From contig DDFA01000116.1 of NCBI GenBank assembly GCA_002336975.1, positions 1-37,388 on the forward strand: a stretch of DNA of 37,388 bases. Direction: 5' to 3'. This stretch comes from Phyllobacteriaceae bacterium UBA1940 (GTDB taxonomy: Bacteria > Pseudomonadota > Alphaproteobacteria > Rhizobiales > Rhizobiaceae). This document shows positions 1 to 7,893 of this stretch, piece by piece. A model generated the notes under the pieces. It had not been told where the DNA came from. It did not search any database and saw nothing but the letters and a program-made list of their open reading frames with translations. Every line of letters begins with the position of its first letter. The first letter of the stretch is position 1. Made by a program: the position numbers and the translations under genes.

Positions 1-576
1 GGCAAGGGTTTCGATTTCTACGTCCTGGCGTTGTCATGGTCGCCTAGCTATTGCGAATCGCAGGGGGCGAACGCCAACCCGCAGCAATGCGGCGCATCGC
101 GTTCCTACGGCTTCGTCGTGCACGGGCTGTGGCCGCAGTATGAACGCGGCTATCCGAGCGACTGTCCGGTATCCGCCCATGACGTGCCCCAGGACCTGGC
201 GCGCTCGCTCTACGACATCATGCCGTCGGCCGGGCTGATCCGCCAGCAATGGCGCAAGCACGGCAGTTGCGCCGGCCTGTCCCAGGACGACTTTTTCGAC
301 GTGCTGCGCGCGGCGCGCACACGCGTCCAGATCCCGACGCAGTACCAGCGGGTCGCGCAGCGGACGACGATCGAAGCCAAGGCGCTCGAGCAGGCGTTCG
401 TCGCCGCAAATCCCGGACTGACCTCCGACGGCTTCGCCGTCTCGTGCGATGGTTCGTATATGGAGGAAGTGCGGATCTGCATGACCAAATCGCTTCAGTT
501 CCGAGCCTGCCCGGAGGTCGACAAACGCGACTGCCGGGCGCGCAGGCTGGTAATGCCGGCGATGAACAGCCGCTGA
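1..576 (+). CDS. RNase T2 family ribonuclease, 5' end cut by the window edge
   Basis: Member of the RNase T2 family: secreted or periplasmic endoribonucleases that cut single-stranded RNA through a 2',3'-cyclic phosphate. The reading frame is open from base 1, so the start and any signal peptide lie outside the window. Numbering from codon 1, the first conserved active-site segment HGLWPQ is at 41-46 (His41). The second is RQQWRKHGSC at 81-90 (His87, with Trp84 and Lys86). Several cysteines (18, 30, 55, 90 and others) fit the family's disulphides. The residue just before Trp84, which is Glu in characterised family members such as RNase Rh, is Gln83. It is followed on the same strand by a GST gene about 60 bases on. 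The family call is secure; whether it is fully active is uncertain because of the Gln. Confidence 0.88.
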   Translation, partial: GKGFDFYVLALSWSPSYCESQGANANPQQCGASRSYGFVVHGLWPQYERGYPSDCPVSAHDVPQDLARSLYDIMPSAGLIRQQWRKHGSCAGLSQDDFFDVLRAARTRVQIPTQYQRVAQRTTIEAKALEQAFVAANPGLTSDGFAVSCDGSYMEEVRICMTKSLQFRACPEVDKRDCRARRLVMPAMNSR

Positions 577-636
577 GCATCGAGCGCGGCGGCGCATGAC
601 TGACAACAGTTGAAATCAAACAGGAACCACCGATCG

Positions 637-1233
637 ATGCCGAAACTTCTCTATTCACCACCCTCGCCCTACAGCGCCAAACTTCGCATGGCGGCGCGCC
701 ATGCGGGCATCGAATACGAAGGGCTGGTGACCGACACCGACGCCGCCCCGGCCATCCTGCGCGACAACAATCCGCTGGGAAAGATTCCAGTCTTCGTTCC
801 CGACGACGGGCCGGGAATTTATGACAGCCGCGTCATCATGCAGCATTTCAACCGCATGACCGGCAATGCGCTCTTTCCGCGCAATGCCGAGAAACGCACC
901 GACGCCGAGCGGCTCGAGGCGCTGGCCGACGGCATCAGCGACTGCCTGCTGGCGCATGTCTACGAGCGACGGGCGCGACCGGAGGAAAAAATCCACCAGC
1001 CCTGGCTCGACCTGCAATGGTCAAAGGTCATCCGCGCGCTCGACGAACTGAACGCGAACCCGCCGAAGCTGCCGAAAAAGATCCATGCCGGCCACATCGC
1101 GCTGCGCGCGACGCTCGGCTATCTCAGCCTTCGCTTCGGTGGCCAGTGGGAGCGCGGCCGCTCCAAGCTGGTCCGATGGGCGAAACGGTTCGACGAGGCC
1201 CATCCGGCGCTTGCCGAACTGCTGCCGAAATAA
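637..1233 (+). CDS. Glutathione S-transferase family protein
   Basis: A 198-residue protein with the two-domain GST fold. The N-terminal thioredoxin-like half begins MPKLLYSPPSPYSAKLRMAA and contains the cis-proline/glutathione-binding region NPLGKIPVFV followed by YDSRVIMQHF (the E/D-S motif of GSTs). The C-terminal half is the usual all-helical domain. The SPPSPYS stretch places a candidate catalytic Ser near residues 7-13. Family members conjugate glutathione to electrophiles or reduce peroxides; the substrate cannot be told from sequence. I chose ATG 637 over the upstream TTG at 610 because it is preceded by GGAA about ten bases upstream and starts the conserved fold directly. It is co-directional with the RNase T2 gene and ends at a hairpin shared with the convergent omp gene. 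Confidence 0.85.
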   Translation: MPKLLYSPPSPYSAKLRMAARHAGIEYEGLVTDTDAAPAILRDNNPLGKIPVFVPDDGPGIYDSRVIMQHFNRMTGNALFPRNAEKRTDAERLEALADGISDCLLAHVYERRARPEEKIHQPWLDLQWSKVIRALDELNANPPKLPKKIHAGHIALRATLGYLSLRFGGQWERGRSKLVRWAKRFDEAHPALAELLPK

Positions 1234-1273
1234 GACAAAACGAAACCGGCCGGCGGATCGCTCCGCCGGCCGG
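1234..1273 (-). terminator. Intrinsic terminator of the omp gene, possibly bidirectional
   Basis: A perfect 12-bp stem: CCGGCCGGCGGA at 1246-1257 pairs with TCCGCCGGCCGG at 1262-1273. Read on the minus strand the loop is GCGA, a GNRA tetraloop, and the stem is followed by a T-rich run (GTTTCGTTTTGTC). It lies between the stop of the GST gene and the stop of the minus-strand barrel gene. The T-run favours the minus strand. Confidence 0.8.
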
Positions 1274-1302
1274 GTTGCCTGACCGTCAAGAAAGCCGGTC
1301 GA

Positions 1303-1962
1303 TCAGAATTTCAGGCCAACGCCCAGACGCACGGAGTTGCTGTCCTGGCTGATGCGCTGCTGACCGCCGCCGAGGTTGAACCTGTCCTTGCCAAGATCGG
1401 TGTAGCGATACTCGACGCGACCAAACACTTTTTCGGTGATCTTGGCGTCGACGCCCGCGCCGACCGTGTAGCCGAGCATGGTGTTCTCGTCGGCGCCAAC
1501 GCCGTCGGACGCCTTGACATTGCCGGCCGCGCCGCCGGCGGTGCCATAAACCAGGACGCGGTCGGACGGCGCGAAGCCGAGACGGGCGCGCAGCGAGCCT
1601 TCAACGCCCGTCTTGGAGTGCAGCGTGGCGTTGCGGCCATCGGCGTTGCCGTAGCCGACATCGGCCTCGGCGCCATAGACGAGCGATCCGTTCTGCATCT
1701 GGTAGCCGGCGAACGCGCCGCCGCCGAAGCCGTCAGGCTTGATGCGGCTCGGGATGCCGGGAGCGCGGGTCTCGCCCTTGTTCCAGTGGCCATAGGCGCC
1801 GACATAGGGACCGGCCCAGCCGGTGGATTCGGTTGGCACCACCTCGACCGGCGCCGGCTCGGGAGCCTGCTCGATCATGTCGGCGGCGAAGGCCGAAGCG
1901 GCGGAAAAGGCGACAACGCCGGCCAGCGCGGCCGAACCGAGGAATTTGGAATAGGCTTTCAT
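1303..1962 (-). CDS. Outer-membrane beta-barrel protein, Omp25/RopB-like
   Basis: A 219-residue outer-membrane protein of the small eight-strand barrel class common in Rhizobiales (Omp25/Omp31, RopB), which are abundant surface proteins. The signal peptide MKAYSKFLGSAALAGVVAFS...AFA is followed by a mature start ADMIEQAPEP. A proline-rich linker then leads into GWAGPYVGAYG, the typical first strand. The rest is Gly/aromatic-rich amphipathic strand pattern with YTVGAGVDAKITEKVFGRVEYRYTDLG and a C-terminal Phe (VRLGVGLKF), the barrel-assembly signal. The start is fixed by AAGGAGG six bases before ATG; longer upstream frames lack both a ribosome site and a leader. It has its own terminator and a hairpin that overlaps its ribosome binding site. 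The exact orthologue name is not certain. Confidence 0.88.
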   Translation of the reverse strand: MKAYSKFLGSAALAGVVAFSAASAFAADMIEQAPEPAPVEVVPTESTGWAGPYVGAYGHWNKGETRAPGIPSRIKPDGFGGGAFAGYQMQNGSLVYGAEADVGYGNADGRNATLHSKTGVEGSLRARLGFAPSDRVLVYGTAGGAAGNVKASDGVGADENTMLGYTVGAGVDAKITEKVFGRVEYRYTDLGKDRFNLGGGQQRISQDSNSVRLGVGLKF

Positions 1963-1970
1963 GATTGCCT

Positions 1971-1983
1971 CCTTGTTGCAAGG
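1971..1983 (-). promoter_or_regulatory. Hairpin overlapping the omp ribosome binding site
   Basis: On the minus strand CCTTG-CAA-CAAGG forms a five-pair hairpin whose 3' arm contains the AAGG of the Shine-Dalgarno sequence AAGGAGG. The structure could partly hide the ribosome site. It is short, so the effect is inference. Confidence 0.4.
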
Positions 1984-2351
1984 AACTCTGGACACACCAC
2001 TCGACCGGTTGGGAGCCCGGCCTCTGGTTGCGGCCAAGATGATCGGCAAATGCGGCGCGAAATGAGGGGCAATAAGGTCATACGCCGGCCTGTATCGGGC
2101 CAAAACAAGGCGTTGCCCCGGCGCAACAGCGGCCGCGCGGCAGCCGCCGAAGATGCGGTCGGCGCGACCGCGGCCCCGGCGCAAGCCACTGGAACCATTC
2201 AGCTAAAATTCGATCTGCTGCGCGATCTTTCCCAACGGAAGCTTGCGGCGGCGACGCCGGCGACACGCGGTTCAACAGGTCGCAAGGCGACGCAAGCGCC
2301 GTGATTTGGCCGCATCGGTTGACGAATGGTGAACGACGATCAGACGGATCG
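1984..2351. other. Gene-free region between omp and folB
   Basis: About 370 bases upstream of omp and downstream of folB (both minus strand). It must hold the omp promoter and probably a long 5' leader. I saw no credible coding frame and no promoter pair clear enough to name. The composition is GC-rich like the genes around it. Confidence 0.5.
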
Positions 2352-2723
2352 TCAGGCGGTAATTTCAGCCCGCCCCTCAAGCCGGACCCCGACATAGGCG
2401 CAGTCGTCGAAAATGTCGGGTTTGCGCGTTTCCACGATGGCGGAGGCAACGCCAGGTCTCGCCAGCACGAAGCCGAGAATGCGCCGCGCGACCGTTTCCT
2501 GCAGCTCGAAATGCGGCTCGCTTTCGAGCGATTTGTTGAAGGCGTGAATGGCGTCGTAATCGAGGGTCGCGGCGATCCGGTCGCCTTCGTCTTCGGCATC
2601 GCCGAGCACGGCTTCGACGCTGACCACCAGCCGCTGCGGCGCGAGCTTCTCGTATGAATGGACGCCGATGCGCAGCATCAGCTGCTGCTCGCGCAAAATG
2701 ATCGTCATCTTCGAATTCGCCAT
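2352..2723 (-). CDS. folB: Dihydroneopterin aldolase
   Basis: A 123-residue enzyme of the FolB family, which converts 7,8-dihydroneopterin to 6-hydroxymethyl-dihydropterin and glycolaldehyde in folate synthesis. The family pattern is clear: the opening strand MTIILREQQLMLRIGVHSYE, the LDYDAIH segment, FELQETVARRIL with the catalytic-site Glu region, and the closing VETRKPDIFDDCAYVGVRLEGR with the conserved Lys. The length fits the family (about 120 residues). ATG 2723 is two bases after the stop of the upstream SDR gene, so the two are cotranscribed and probably translationally coupled. A second in-frame Met at codon 6 is possible as the start. Confidence 0.9.
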   Translation of the reverse strand: MANSKMTIILREQQLMLRIGVHSYEKLAPQRLVVSVEAVLGDAEDEGDRIAATLDYDAIHAFNKSLESEPHFELQETVARRILGFVLARPGVASAIVETRKPDIFDDCAYVGVRLEGRAEITA

Positions 2724-2725
2724 GG

Positions 2726-3484
2726 TCACTCCGGCAAAAAGGCGACGTCGCGCTCGAGCGACATCAGCCGCTGTCCGCCGTCGAGCACGATGATCTCGCC
2801 ATTGATCGATTTGGTTGACCAGATGAAGCGCACCGTGTCGGAGATGTCGGCGGGCGTGGGGCCCGCGCCCGTCAGGGTTCGCGTCCAGGCCCGGGCGAAG
2901 GCCGCATCGGTCTGGTCGCCGCTGACCAAAGTGTTGCTCGGCGCAACGCCGCACACCCGCATCCGGCCGCGATAATGCTGGGCGAGCATGTCGGTCGCTC
3001 CCTTGAGCGCGAATTTCGCCAGACTGTAGCTGAAAAAATCCGGATTGGGCGCAAACACCTTGTTGTCGAGAATGTTGATCAAGGTCGCCGACTGCGAACC
3101 GACCTCGCCGAACGCCCGCGCGGCGGTCACCTGGGCGACGAGGTTGACCGCCAGCATCTCCTGCATCGCGGCGGCCGAAAAGTCCGACGGCTGGTCGTAT
3201 TGGAAGCGCGAGGCGGAATTAACCAGCAGGTCGAGCCGGCCGAAATGCGCCGCGACGTCTTTCACCAGCCGCGCAGCCGATTCAGGCTCGGAAAAATCGG
3301 CGGCGAACGCTCTGGCCCGCCCATCGCCCCGCGCAAGCTCGACCGCCAGCGCCTCCGCCTCTGCAATCGACGTGTTGGCGTGGATCGCGACGTCGAAATC
3401 GCGCGCCAGCGACTGGACGATCGCCCGCCCGATGCGCCTGGCGCCGCCCGTCACTAGGCAGACCGGCCTCACCGCGCCGTTCAT
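2726..3484 (-). CDS. SDR oxidoreductase, pteridine reductase (FolM/PTR1) type
   Basis: A 252-residue short-chain dehydrogenase/reductase. The cofactor loop is TGGARRIG (12-19): the Arg-containing TGxxxRxG form of pteridine reductases PTR1 and FolM rather than the usual TGxxxGIG. NSAS (89-92) replaces NNAG. The active site is Tyr153-x3-Lys157, and Asp140 lies 13 residues before Tyr153, the same spacing as Asp181/Tyr194 in PTR1. The C-terminal INGEIIVLDGGQRL is the usual SDR ending. Enzymes of this subgroup reduce dihydropterins (dihydromonapterin, dihydrofolate) with NADPH. The gene sits directly upstream of folB, two bases apart, which supports a pterin substrate. The fold is certain; the substrate is inference. 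The ribosome site before ATG 3484 is weak (GGGA). Confidence 0.8.
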   Translation of the reverse strand: MNGAVRPVCLVTGGARRIGRAIVQSLARDFDVAIHANTSIAEAEALAVELARGDGRARAFAADFSEPESAARLVKDVAAHFGRLDLLVNSASRFQYDQPSDFSAAAMQEMLAVNLVAQVTAARAFGEVGSQSATLINILDNKVFAPNPDFFSYSLAKFALKGATDMLAQHYRGRMRVCGVAPSNTLVSGDQTDAAFARAWTRTLTGAGPTPADISDTVRFIWSTKSINGEIIVLDGGQRLMSLERDVAFLPE

Positions 3485-3757
3485 CGGCCGGTCCCGGCGG
3501 TCGCCGCCGGTCGACGACGCAGTCGAGCCGCTGGACGGCGGACGCCGGCGTCACCATATGGAGCGGCGCGGACTTTTGCAGACGCCCGCGTCCGGTGATT
3601 GTGTGCAAGACTATCCATCGGACCCTGATGCGCGCCGCGGCAGCAAACCTTTCGTTTGGCAGCAGACTTTTGCCTGCGGTGGAATGCTTGCCACCAAACG
3701 CCCAAAGTTTGCAACAGTCGGCGACAAACGACGAATCACCGGAAGAATTTTGAGGCA

Positions 3758-5767
3758 ATGCCGAAACCGATCCCTGACGACGAAGACGAGGACGACGCCG
3801 TCGAGACGTCGACGCCGGCCGCCGTCGCCGAATTCGCGGCGATCGCCTGGTCCTCCGACATCGACGGGGCTGACGGCAAGACCGGCGCGGACCTGATCAA
3901 CGCGCTGGTCAAGCGTCTGCCCAATTCGCCGGGCGTCTACCGGATGATGAACGCCGCCGGCGACGTGCTCTATGTCGGCAAGGCGCGCAGCTTGAAGAAA
4001 CGCGTCACCGCCTATGCGCAGGGCCGCTACCACACCAACCGGATCGGCCGGATGGTGCGCGACACCGCCTCGATGGAGTTCGTCGTCACCCGCACCGAGA
4101 TCGAGGCGCTGCTGCTGGAAGCGAATCTGATCAAGCGTTTGCGGCCGCGTTTTAACGTGCTGATGCGGGACGACAAATCGTTTCCCTACATCCTCATCAC
4201 CAATGACGGGCTGGCGCCGGGAATCTTCAAACATCGCGGCGCGCGGAGCCGCAAGGGCGACTATTTCGGGCCGTTCGCCTCGGCCGGCGCGGTCGGGCGC
4301 ACCATCAACGCGCTGCAGCGCGCCTTCCTGCTGCGCAGTTGCACCGATTCGATGTTCGAGAGCCGCACCCGACCCTGCCTGCTTTACCAGATCAAGCGTT
4401 GCTCTGCGCCCTGCACCGGCGAAATCTCCGATGCCGGCTACGCCGAGCTGGTCAAGGAGGCGAAGGATTTTCTCTCCGGCCGCAGCCAGAAGGTGAAGGA
4501 GGAGATTTCGCAGGCGATGCAGCAGGCGTCGGAAGCGCTCGACTTCGAACGCGCCGCGGTCCATCGCGACCGGCTGTCGGCGCTGTCGCATGTGCAGAGC
4601 CACCAGGGCATCAATCCGCAGTCGCTGGAGGAAGCCGACGTCTTCGCCATCCACCAGGACGGCGGCCAGAGCTGCATCGAGGTGTTCTTCTTCCGCACCG
4701 GGCAGAACTGGGGCAACCGCGCCTATTTCCCGAAAGCCGATCCGTCGCTGGAACCGGGCGAAGTGCTCGGGGCCTTCCTTGCACAGTTTTACGACGACAA
4801 GCCGTGCCCCAGGCTGATCCTGCTGTCGCACGCGATCGAGGACCAGGACCTGCTCGCCGAGGCGCTGGGCACGCGCGCCGGGCGCAAGGTGACCATCGCC
4901 GTGCCGGTGCGCGGCGAGCGCAAGGACCTGGTCGGCCACGCCATGCAGAACGCCCGCGAGGCGCTCGGCCGCCGGCTGGCCGAAACCTCGACCCAGGCGA
5001 GGCTGCTGACCGGACTGGCCGACACGTTCGGGCTTGAGGCCGTGCCGCGCCGCATCGAGGTCTACGACAATTCCCACATCATGGGCACAAACGCGGTCGG
5101 CGCGATGATCGTCGCCGGCGCGGACGGTTTCGTGAAGAACCAGTACCGCAAGTTCAACATCCGGTCGCAGACGATTACGCCCGGCGACGATTTCGGCATG
5201 ATGCGCGAGGTGATGCAAAGACGGTTCTCGCGCCTCGTCAGGGAGGCCGGCGACGCGCCGGAGGACGTGGCCGGCGAGCCGGACGACCTCGTCAATGACG
5301 ATGCGTTCCCGCAATGGCCCGACCTGATCCTGATCGACGGCGGACAGGGGCAGATGTCGGCGGTGCGCGCCATGCTCGACGAGCTTGGCGTCGCCGACAA
5401 GGTGACCGCTATCGGCGTCGCCAAGGGCGTCGACCGCGACGCCGGTCGCGAGCGGTTCTTCCTCGCCGGCCGCGAGCCGTTCATGCTGCCGCCGCGCGAT
5501 CCGGTGCTCTATTTCGTGCAGCGGCTGCGCGACGAGGCGCACCGGTTCGCCATCGGCTCGCACCGCGCACGGCGCAAGAAGGAGATGACGCGCAATCCGC
5601 TGGACGAGATCGATGGCATCGGCCCGGCGCGCAAGCGGGCTCTGTTGCATCATTTCGGCTCGGCCAAGGCGGTCAGCCGGGCGGCGCTCGCCGACCTGAA
5701 AGCGGTCGATGGCGTGTCGGAAGCGCTGGCTAAACAGATCTACGACCATTTTCACGAGCGCGGATAG
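3758..5767 (+). CDS. uvrC: Excinuclease ABC subunit C
   Basis: A 669-residue UvrC, the nuclease that makes both incisions around bulky DNA lesions after UvrA/UvrB loading. Domains in order: an acidic N-terminal leader of about 50 residues; the GIY-YIG nuclease that makes the 3' cut (PGVY at 58-61, YVGKA soon after, with the following Arg/Glu region); the Cys-containing segment [17 protein letters not shown]; a UvrB-contact helix pair ([24 protein letters not shown]); the RNase H-like 5' nuclease ([29 protein letters not shown]); and two helix-hairpin-helix motifs at the end ([18 protein letters not shown]). I chose ATG 3758 because the frame upstream does not resemble UvrC, although the ribosome site (TGAGGCA) is modest. 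No alphaproteobacterial LexA box was seen upstream. pgsA follows after 110 bases. Confidence 0.97.
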   Translation: MPKPIPDDEDEDDAVETSTPAAVAEFAAIAWSSDIDGADGKTGADLINALVKRLPNSPGVYRMMNAAGDVLYVGKARSLKKRVTAYAQGRYHTNRIGRMVRDTASMEFVVTRTEIEALLLEANLIKRLRPRFNVLMRDDKSFPYILITNDGLAPGIFKHRGARSRKGDYFGPFASAGAVGRTINALQRAFLLRSCTDSMFESRTRPCLLYQIKRCSAPCTGEISDAGYAELVKEAKDFLSGRSQKVKEEISQAMQQASEALDFERAAVHRDRLSALSHVQSHQGINPQSLEEADVFAIHQDGGQSCIEVFFFRTGQNWGNRAYFPKADPSLEPGEVLGAFLAQFYDDKPCPRLILLSHAIEDQDLLAEALGTRAGRKVTIAVPVRGERKDLVGHAMQNAREALGRRLAETSTQARLLTGLADTFGLEAVPRRIEVYDNSHIMGTNAVGAMIVAGADGFVKNQYRKFNIRSQTITPGDDFGMMREVMQRRFSRLVREAGDAPEDVAGEPDDLVNDDAFPQWPDLILIDGGQGQMSAVRAMLDELGVADKVTAIGVAKGVDRDAGRERFFLAGREPFMLPPRDPVLYFVQRLRDEAHRFAIGSHRARRKKEMTRNPLDEIDGIGPARKRALLHHFGSAKAVSRAALADLKAVDGVSEALAKQIYDHFHERG

Positions 5768-5819
5768 GCCGGGCCGGCTTGCCAAGCCGCGGTCAAAATA
5801 GGATCAGTCGGCCACAGTG

Positions 5820-5849
5820 TTGACTTTCTCGCCTCACATTTGGTCACAT
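5820..5849 (+). promoter_or_regulatory. Possible pgsA promoter
   Basis: TTGACT at 5820-5825 is a good -35 hexamer. Eighteen bases later comes TCACAT (5844-5849), a poor -10. The octamer-like TCACATT also occurs twice, ten bases apart (5834 and 5844). Tentative only. Confidence 0.25.
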
Positions 5850-5877
5850 TGACCGATCAACGAAGCAAATTATCGCA

Positions 5878-6471
5878 ATGGCCAGCCGCGCTTACAATAT
5901 TCCCAACCTGCTGACCTACGGACGGATCATCGCCGTTCCGCTGATCGTGCTGTGCTTCTTCCTCGAAGGCAGGCTCGAATCGAGCGACTTCGCGCGCTGG
6001 TCGGCGCTTGGCCTGTTCGTCGCGGCAAGCATCACCGACTATCTCGACGGCTATCTCGCGCGGATCTGGAAACAGACCTCGAATATCGGCCGCATGCTCG
6101 ACCCGATCGCCGACAAGCTGCTGGTCGCCACCTGCCTGATGCTGCTGGCGGCGGACCCGAGCGAAACCATCCACGGCTGGACGCTGTGGGCGGCGATCAT
6201 CATCCTGTGCCGCGAAATCCTGGTGTCGGGCCTGCGCGAATATCTCGCGGACCTGAAGGTGAGCCTGCCGGTGACGCGGCTGGCGAAATGGAAGACGACG
6301 ATCCAGATGGTGGCGATCGGCTTCCTGCTGGCGGGCTCCGCCGGCGACAAGGTGCTGCCCTACACGACGCAGATCGGCATCGTGCTGCTGTGGATATCGG
6401 CGCTGGTGACGCTCTACACTGGCTACGACTATTTCCGCGCCGGGCTGAAACATGTGGTCGACGAAGAATGA
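5878..6471 (+). CDS. pgsA: CDP-diacylglycerol--glycerol-3-phosphate 3-phosphatidyltransferase
   Basis: A 197-residue inner-membrane enzyme that joins CDP-diacylglycerol and glycerol-3-phosphate to make phosphatidylglycerophosphate, the first committed step to phosphatidylglycerol and cardiolipin. The CDP-alcohol phosphotransferase signature D-G-x2-A-R-x8-G-x3-D-x3-D is intact: DGYLARIWK...GRMLDPIAD at about residues 60-82. The opening NIPNLLTYGRIIAVPLIVL and several further hydrophobic spans match PgsA. The length fits the family. It lies between uvrC and moaD on the same strand, an order common in Rhizobiales; moaD starts ten bases after its stop. Confidence 0.94.
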   Translation: MASRAYNIPNLLTYGRIIAVPLIVLCFFLEGRLESSDFARWSALGLFVAASITDYLDGYLARIWKQTSNIGRMLDPIADKLLVATCLMLLAADPSETIHGWTLWAAIIILCREILVSGLREYLADLKVSLPVTRLAKWKTTIQMVAIGFLLAGSAGDKVLPYTTQIGIVLLWISALVTLYTGYDYFRAGLKHVVDEE

Positions 6472-6481
6472 GCGCGACCCG

Positions 6482-6742
6482 ATGAGCAAGGTCAAGCTGG
6501 TCTATTTTGCCTGGGTGCGCGAGCGCATCGGCATGGCCGACGAACAGGTCGAACTGCCGGCCGACGTGGTCACGGTGAGCGAGCTTCTCGACTGGCTGGC
6601 GCAGCGCGGCGACGGCTATGCGGCGGCGCTGGCGCAGCCCAAGGTGATCCGCGTCGCCCTCGACCAGGAACATGTGCGCCATGACGAGCCGATCGGCGGC
6701 GCGCGCGAGATCGCGCTGTTTCCGCCGATGACGGGAGGCTGA
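6482..6742 (+). CDS. moaD: Molybdopterin synthase sulphur carrier subunit
   Basis: An 86-residue ubiquitin-like small subunit of molybdopterin synthase. After adenylation and sulphuration (by MoeB in known systems) its C-terminal thiocarboxylate donates sulphur to precursor Z. The tail PPMTGG ends in the required Gly-Gly (85-86). The start MSKVKLVYFAWVRERIG is the usual first strand and helix. ATG 6482 was chosen over an upstream TTG because it begins the fold. moaE follows two bases after its stop, and the ribosome site for moaE (GGGAGG) lies inside the codons for the terminal Gly-Gly. Confidence 0.93.
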   Translation: MSKVKLVYFAWVRERIGMADEQVELPADVVTVSELLDWLAQRGDGYAAALAQPKVIRVALDQEHVRHDEPIGGAREIALFPPMTGG

Positions 6743-6744
6743 TC

Positions 6745-7215
6745 GTGGCAGCGCGGCTCGTCGTCCGCGTCCAGGCCGGCGATTTCGACGCCGCGGCCGA
6801 GACTGCGGAACTGGTCGCCGGGCTGGCCGATGTCGGCGCCGTCGTCACCTTCACCGGCGTGTGCCGCGCCGACGACGGACGGCTCGACGCGCTGGAGCTT
6901 GAACACTACCCGGGCATGGCCGAGGCCGAAATCGCTCGCATCGCCGGTGAAGCGGCGATGCGCTGGCCGGTGACGGCGCTGGCCACGATCCACCGCGTCG
7001 GCAAGATCGCCGCGGGCGACAATATCGTGCTGGTGGTCGCCGCCTCGTCCCACCGCCAGGCGGCGTTCGACGCCGCCGGCTTTGTGATGGACTTCCTCAA
7101 ATCCCGCGCTCCGTTCTGGAAGAAAGAGCACCTGCGCGACGGCGCGGCGGGCGTCTGGGTCGACGCCAGGGAGAGCGACGAGGATGCGCTGTCGAAATGG
7201 TCGACGCAACGCTGA
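6745..7215 (+). CDS. moaE: Molybdopterin synthase catalytic subunit
   Basis: A 156-residue large subunit of molybdopterin synthase, forming an (MoaD-MoaE)2 complex that converts precursor Z to the dithiolene molybdopterin. The key lysines are in LKSRAPFWKKE: Lys119 and Lys126, the same numbers as in the E. coli protein. FTGVCR (36-41) and LELEHYPGMAE (50-60) are the other conserved blocks. Translation starts at GTG 6745 with GGGAGG about nine bases upstream, inside moaD, so the two subunits are tightly coupled. No molybdenum-cofactor riboswitch was apparent in front of the pair, which reads on from pgsA. Confidence 0.93.
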   Translation: MAARLVVRVQAGDFDAAAETAELVAGLADVGAVVTFTGVCRADDGRLDALELEHYPGMAEAEIARIAGEAAMRWPVTALATIHRVGKIAAGDNIVLVVAASSHRQAAFDAAGFVMDFLKSRAPFWKKEHLRDGAAGVWVDARESDEDALSKWSTQR

Positions 7216-7235
7216 TCGACCGCGAGGCCAAGACA

Positions 7236-7264
7236 TCAAAAAGGCCGGGATCGCTCCCGGCCTT
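7236..7264 (-). terminator. Intrinsic terminator between moaE and ndk
   Basis: AAGGCCGGGA (7241-7250) pairs perfectly with TCCCGGCCTT (7255-7264). On the minus strand the loop is GCGA and the stem runs into TTTTT, a textbook terminator for ndk although about 130 bases beyond its stop. On the plus strand the tail is CTTCGCATATTT, so it may also stop moaE transcripts. Confidence 0.8.
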
Positions 7265-7299
7265 CGCATATTTAGAATTGGTTCAGGGGCGACCCGCGC

Positions 7300-7387
7300 C
7301 CGGGCCGGGCCCGGCTGCCTGCGGCAGCTCCCGCCCGTTCGACGCCTTTCACCGCGCCACCGGCGCGATCAATCCGCCTGCGGCGGA
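7300..7387 (-). repeat. Four evenly built small hairpins in the ndk 3' region
   Basis: Four inverted repeats follow one another: 7300-7314 (CCGGGC/GCCCGG), 7314-7328 (GCTGCC/GGCAGC), 7353-7367 (CGCGCC/GGCGCG) and 7373-7387 (TCCGCC/GGCGGA). Each has a six-pair stem and a three-base loop. They lie between the ndk stop and its terminator. No coding frame is apparent. Confidence 0.5.
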
Positions 7388-7395
7388 CCGGCGTC

Positions 7396-7818
7396 TCACC
7401 CAACGATTTCAGTGCCGGAGAACCAGTAGGCGATTTCCTGCGCGGCGGTTTCCGGCGCATCGGAGCCGTGCACCGAGTTCTCGCCGATGGAGAGCGCATG
7501 CACCTTGCGGATGGTGCCCTCAGCTGCGTTGGCCGGGTTGGTCGCGCCCATGACTTCGCGGTTCCTGGCAATCGCGTTCTCGCCTTCGAGAACCTGCACG
7601 ATCGTCGGGCCCGACGACATGAACTCGGTCAGTTCGCCGAAGAACGGACGATCCTTGTGCACCGCGTAAAAGCCCTGGGCCTCGCGCAGGCTCATCCAGA
7701 CGCGCTTCGAGGCGACGACGCGCAGGCCGGCCTCCTCGAGCATCTTGGTGATGGCGCCCGTCAGGTTGCGCTTGGTGGCGTCGGGCTTGATCATGGAAAA
7801 CGTGCGTTCGATGGCCAT
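7396..7818 (-). CDS. ndk: Nucleoside diphosphate kinase
   Basis: A 140-residue cytosolic kinase that passes the gamma-phosphate of ATP to other (d)NDPs through a phosphohistidine. The active-site block [16 protein letters not shown] contains His117. The opening [18 protein letters not shown] and the length of exactly 140 residues match the family. The start at ATG 7818 gives the standard N-terminus; the upstream frame is not NDK-like. Upstream, 75 bases away and on the same strand, is a LigE-like GST; downstream is a hairpin-rich 3' region and a strong terminator. Confidence 0.96.
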   Translation of the reverse strand: MAIERTFSMIKPDATKRNLTGAITKMLEEAGLRVVASKRVWMSLREAQGFYAVHKDRPFFGELTEFMSSGPTIVQVLEGENAIARNREVMGATNPANAAEGTIRKVHALSIGENSVHGSDAPETAAQEIAYWFSGTEIVG

Positions 7819-7893
7819 TGTCGGTCCTTGATTTGCAATCTGGATGGAAGTGGCGCGCTCTATACGTGGCGCGCCGGCGATTGCCAAGGCCCG

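Noticed and set aside
3656..3673. A sigma54-like promoter upstream of uvrC (TTGGCA then TTGC)
   Set aside because: The spacing between the GG and GC elements is two bases too long for a -24/-12 promoter.
3485..3757. A possible LexA (SOS) box upstream of uvrC
   Set aside because: No GTTC-N7-GTTC or GAAC-N7-GAAC pair typical of alphaproteobacterial LexA sites could be found.
3611..5785. A 724-codon open frame antisense to uvrC
   Set aside because: It mirrors uvrC codons in a GC-rich genome, has His/Arg/Leu-rich random composition and no ribosome site or domain.
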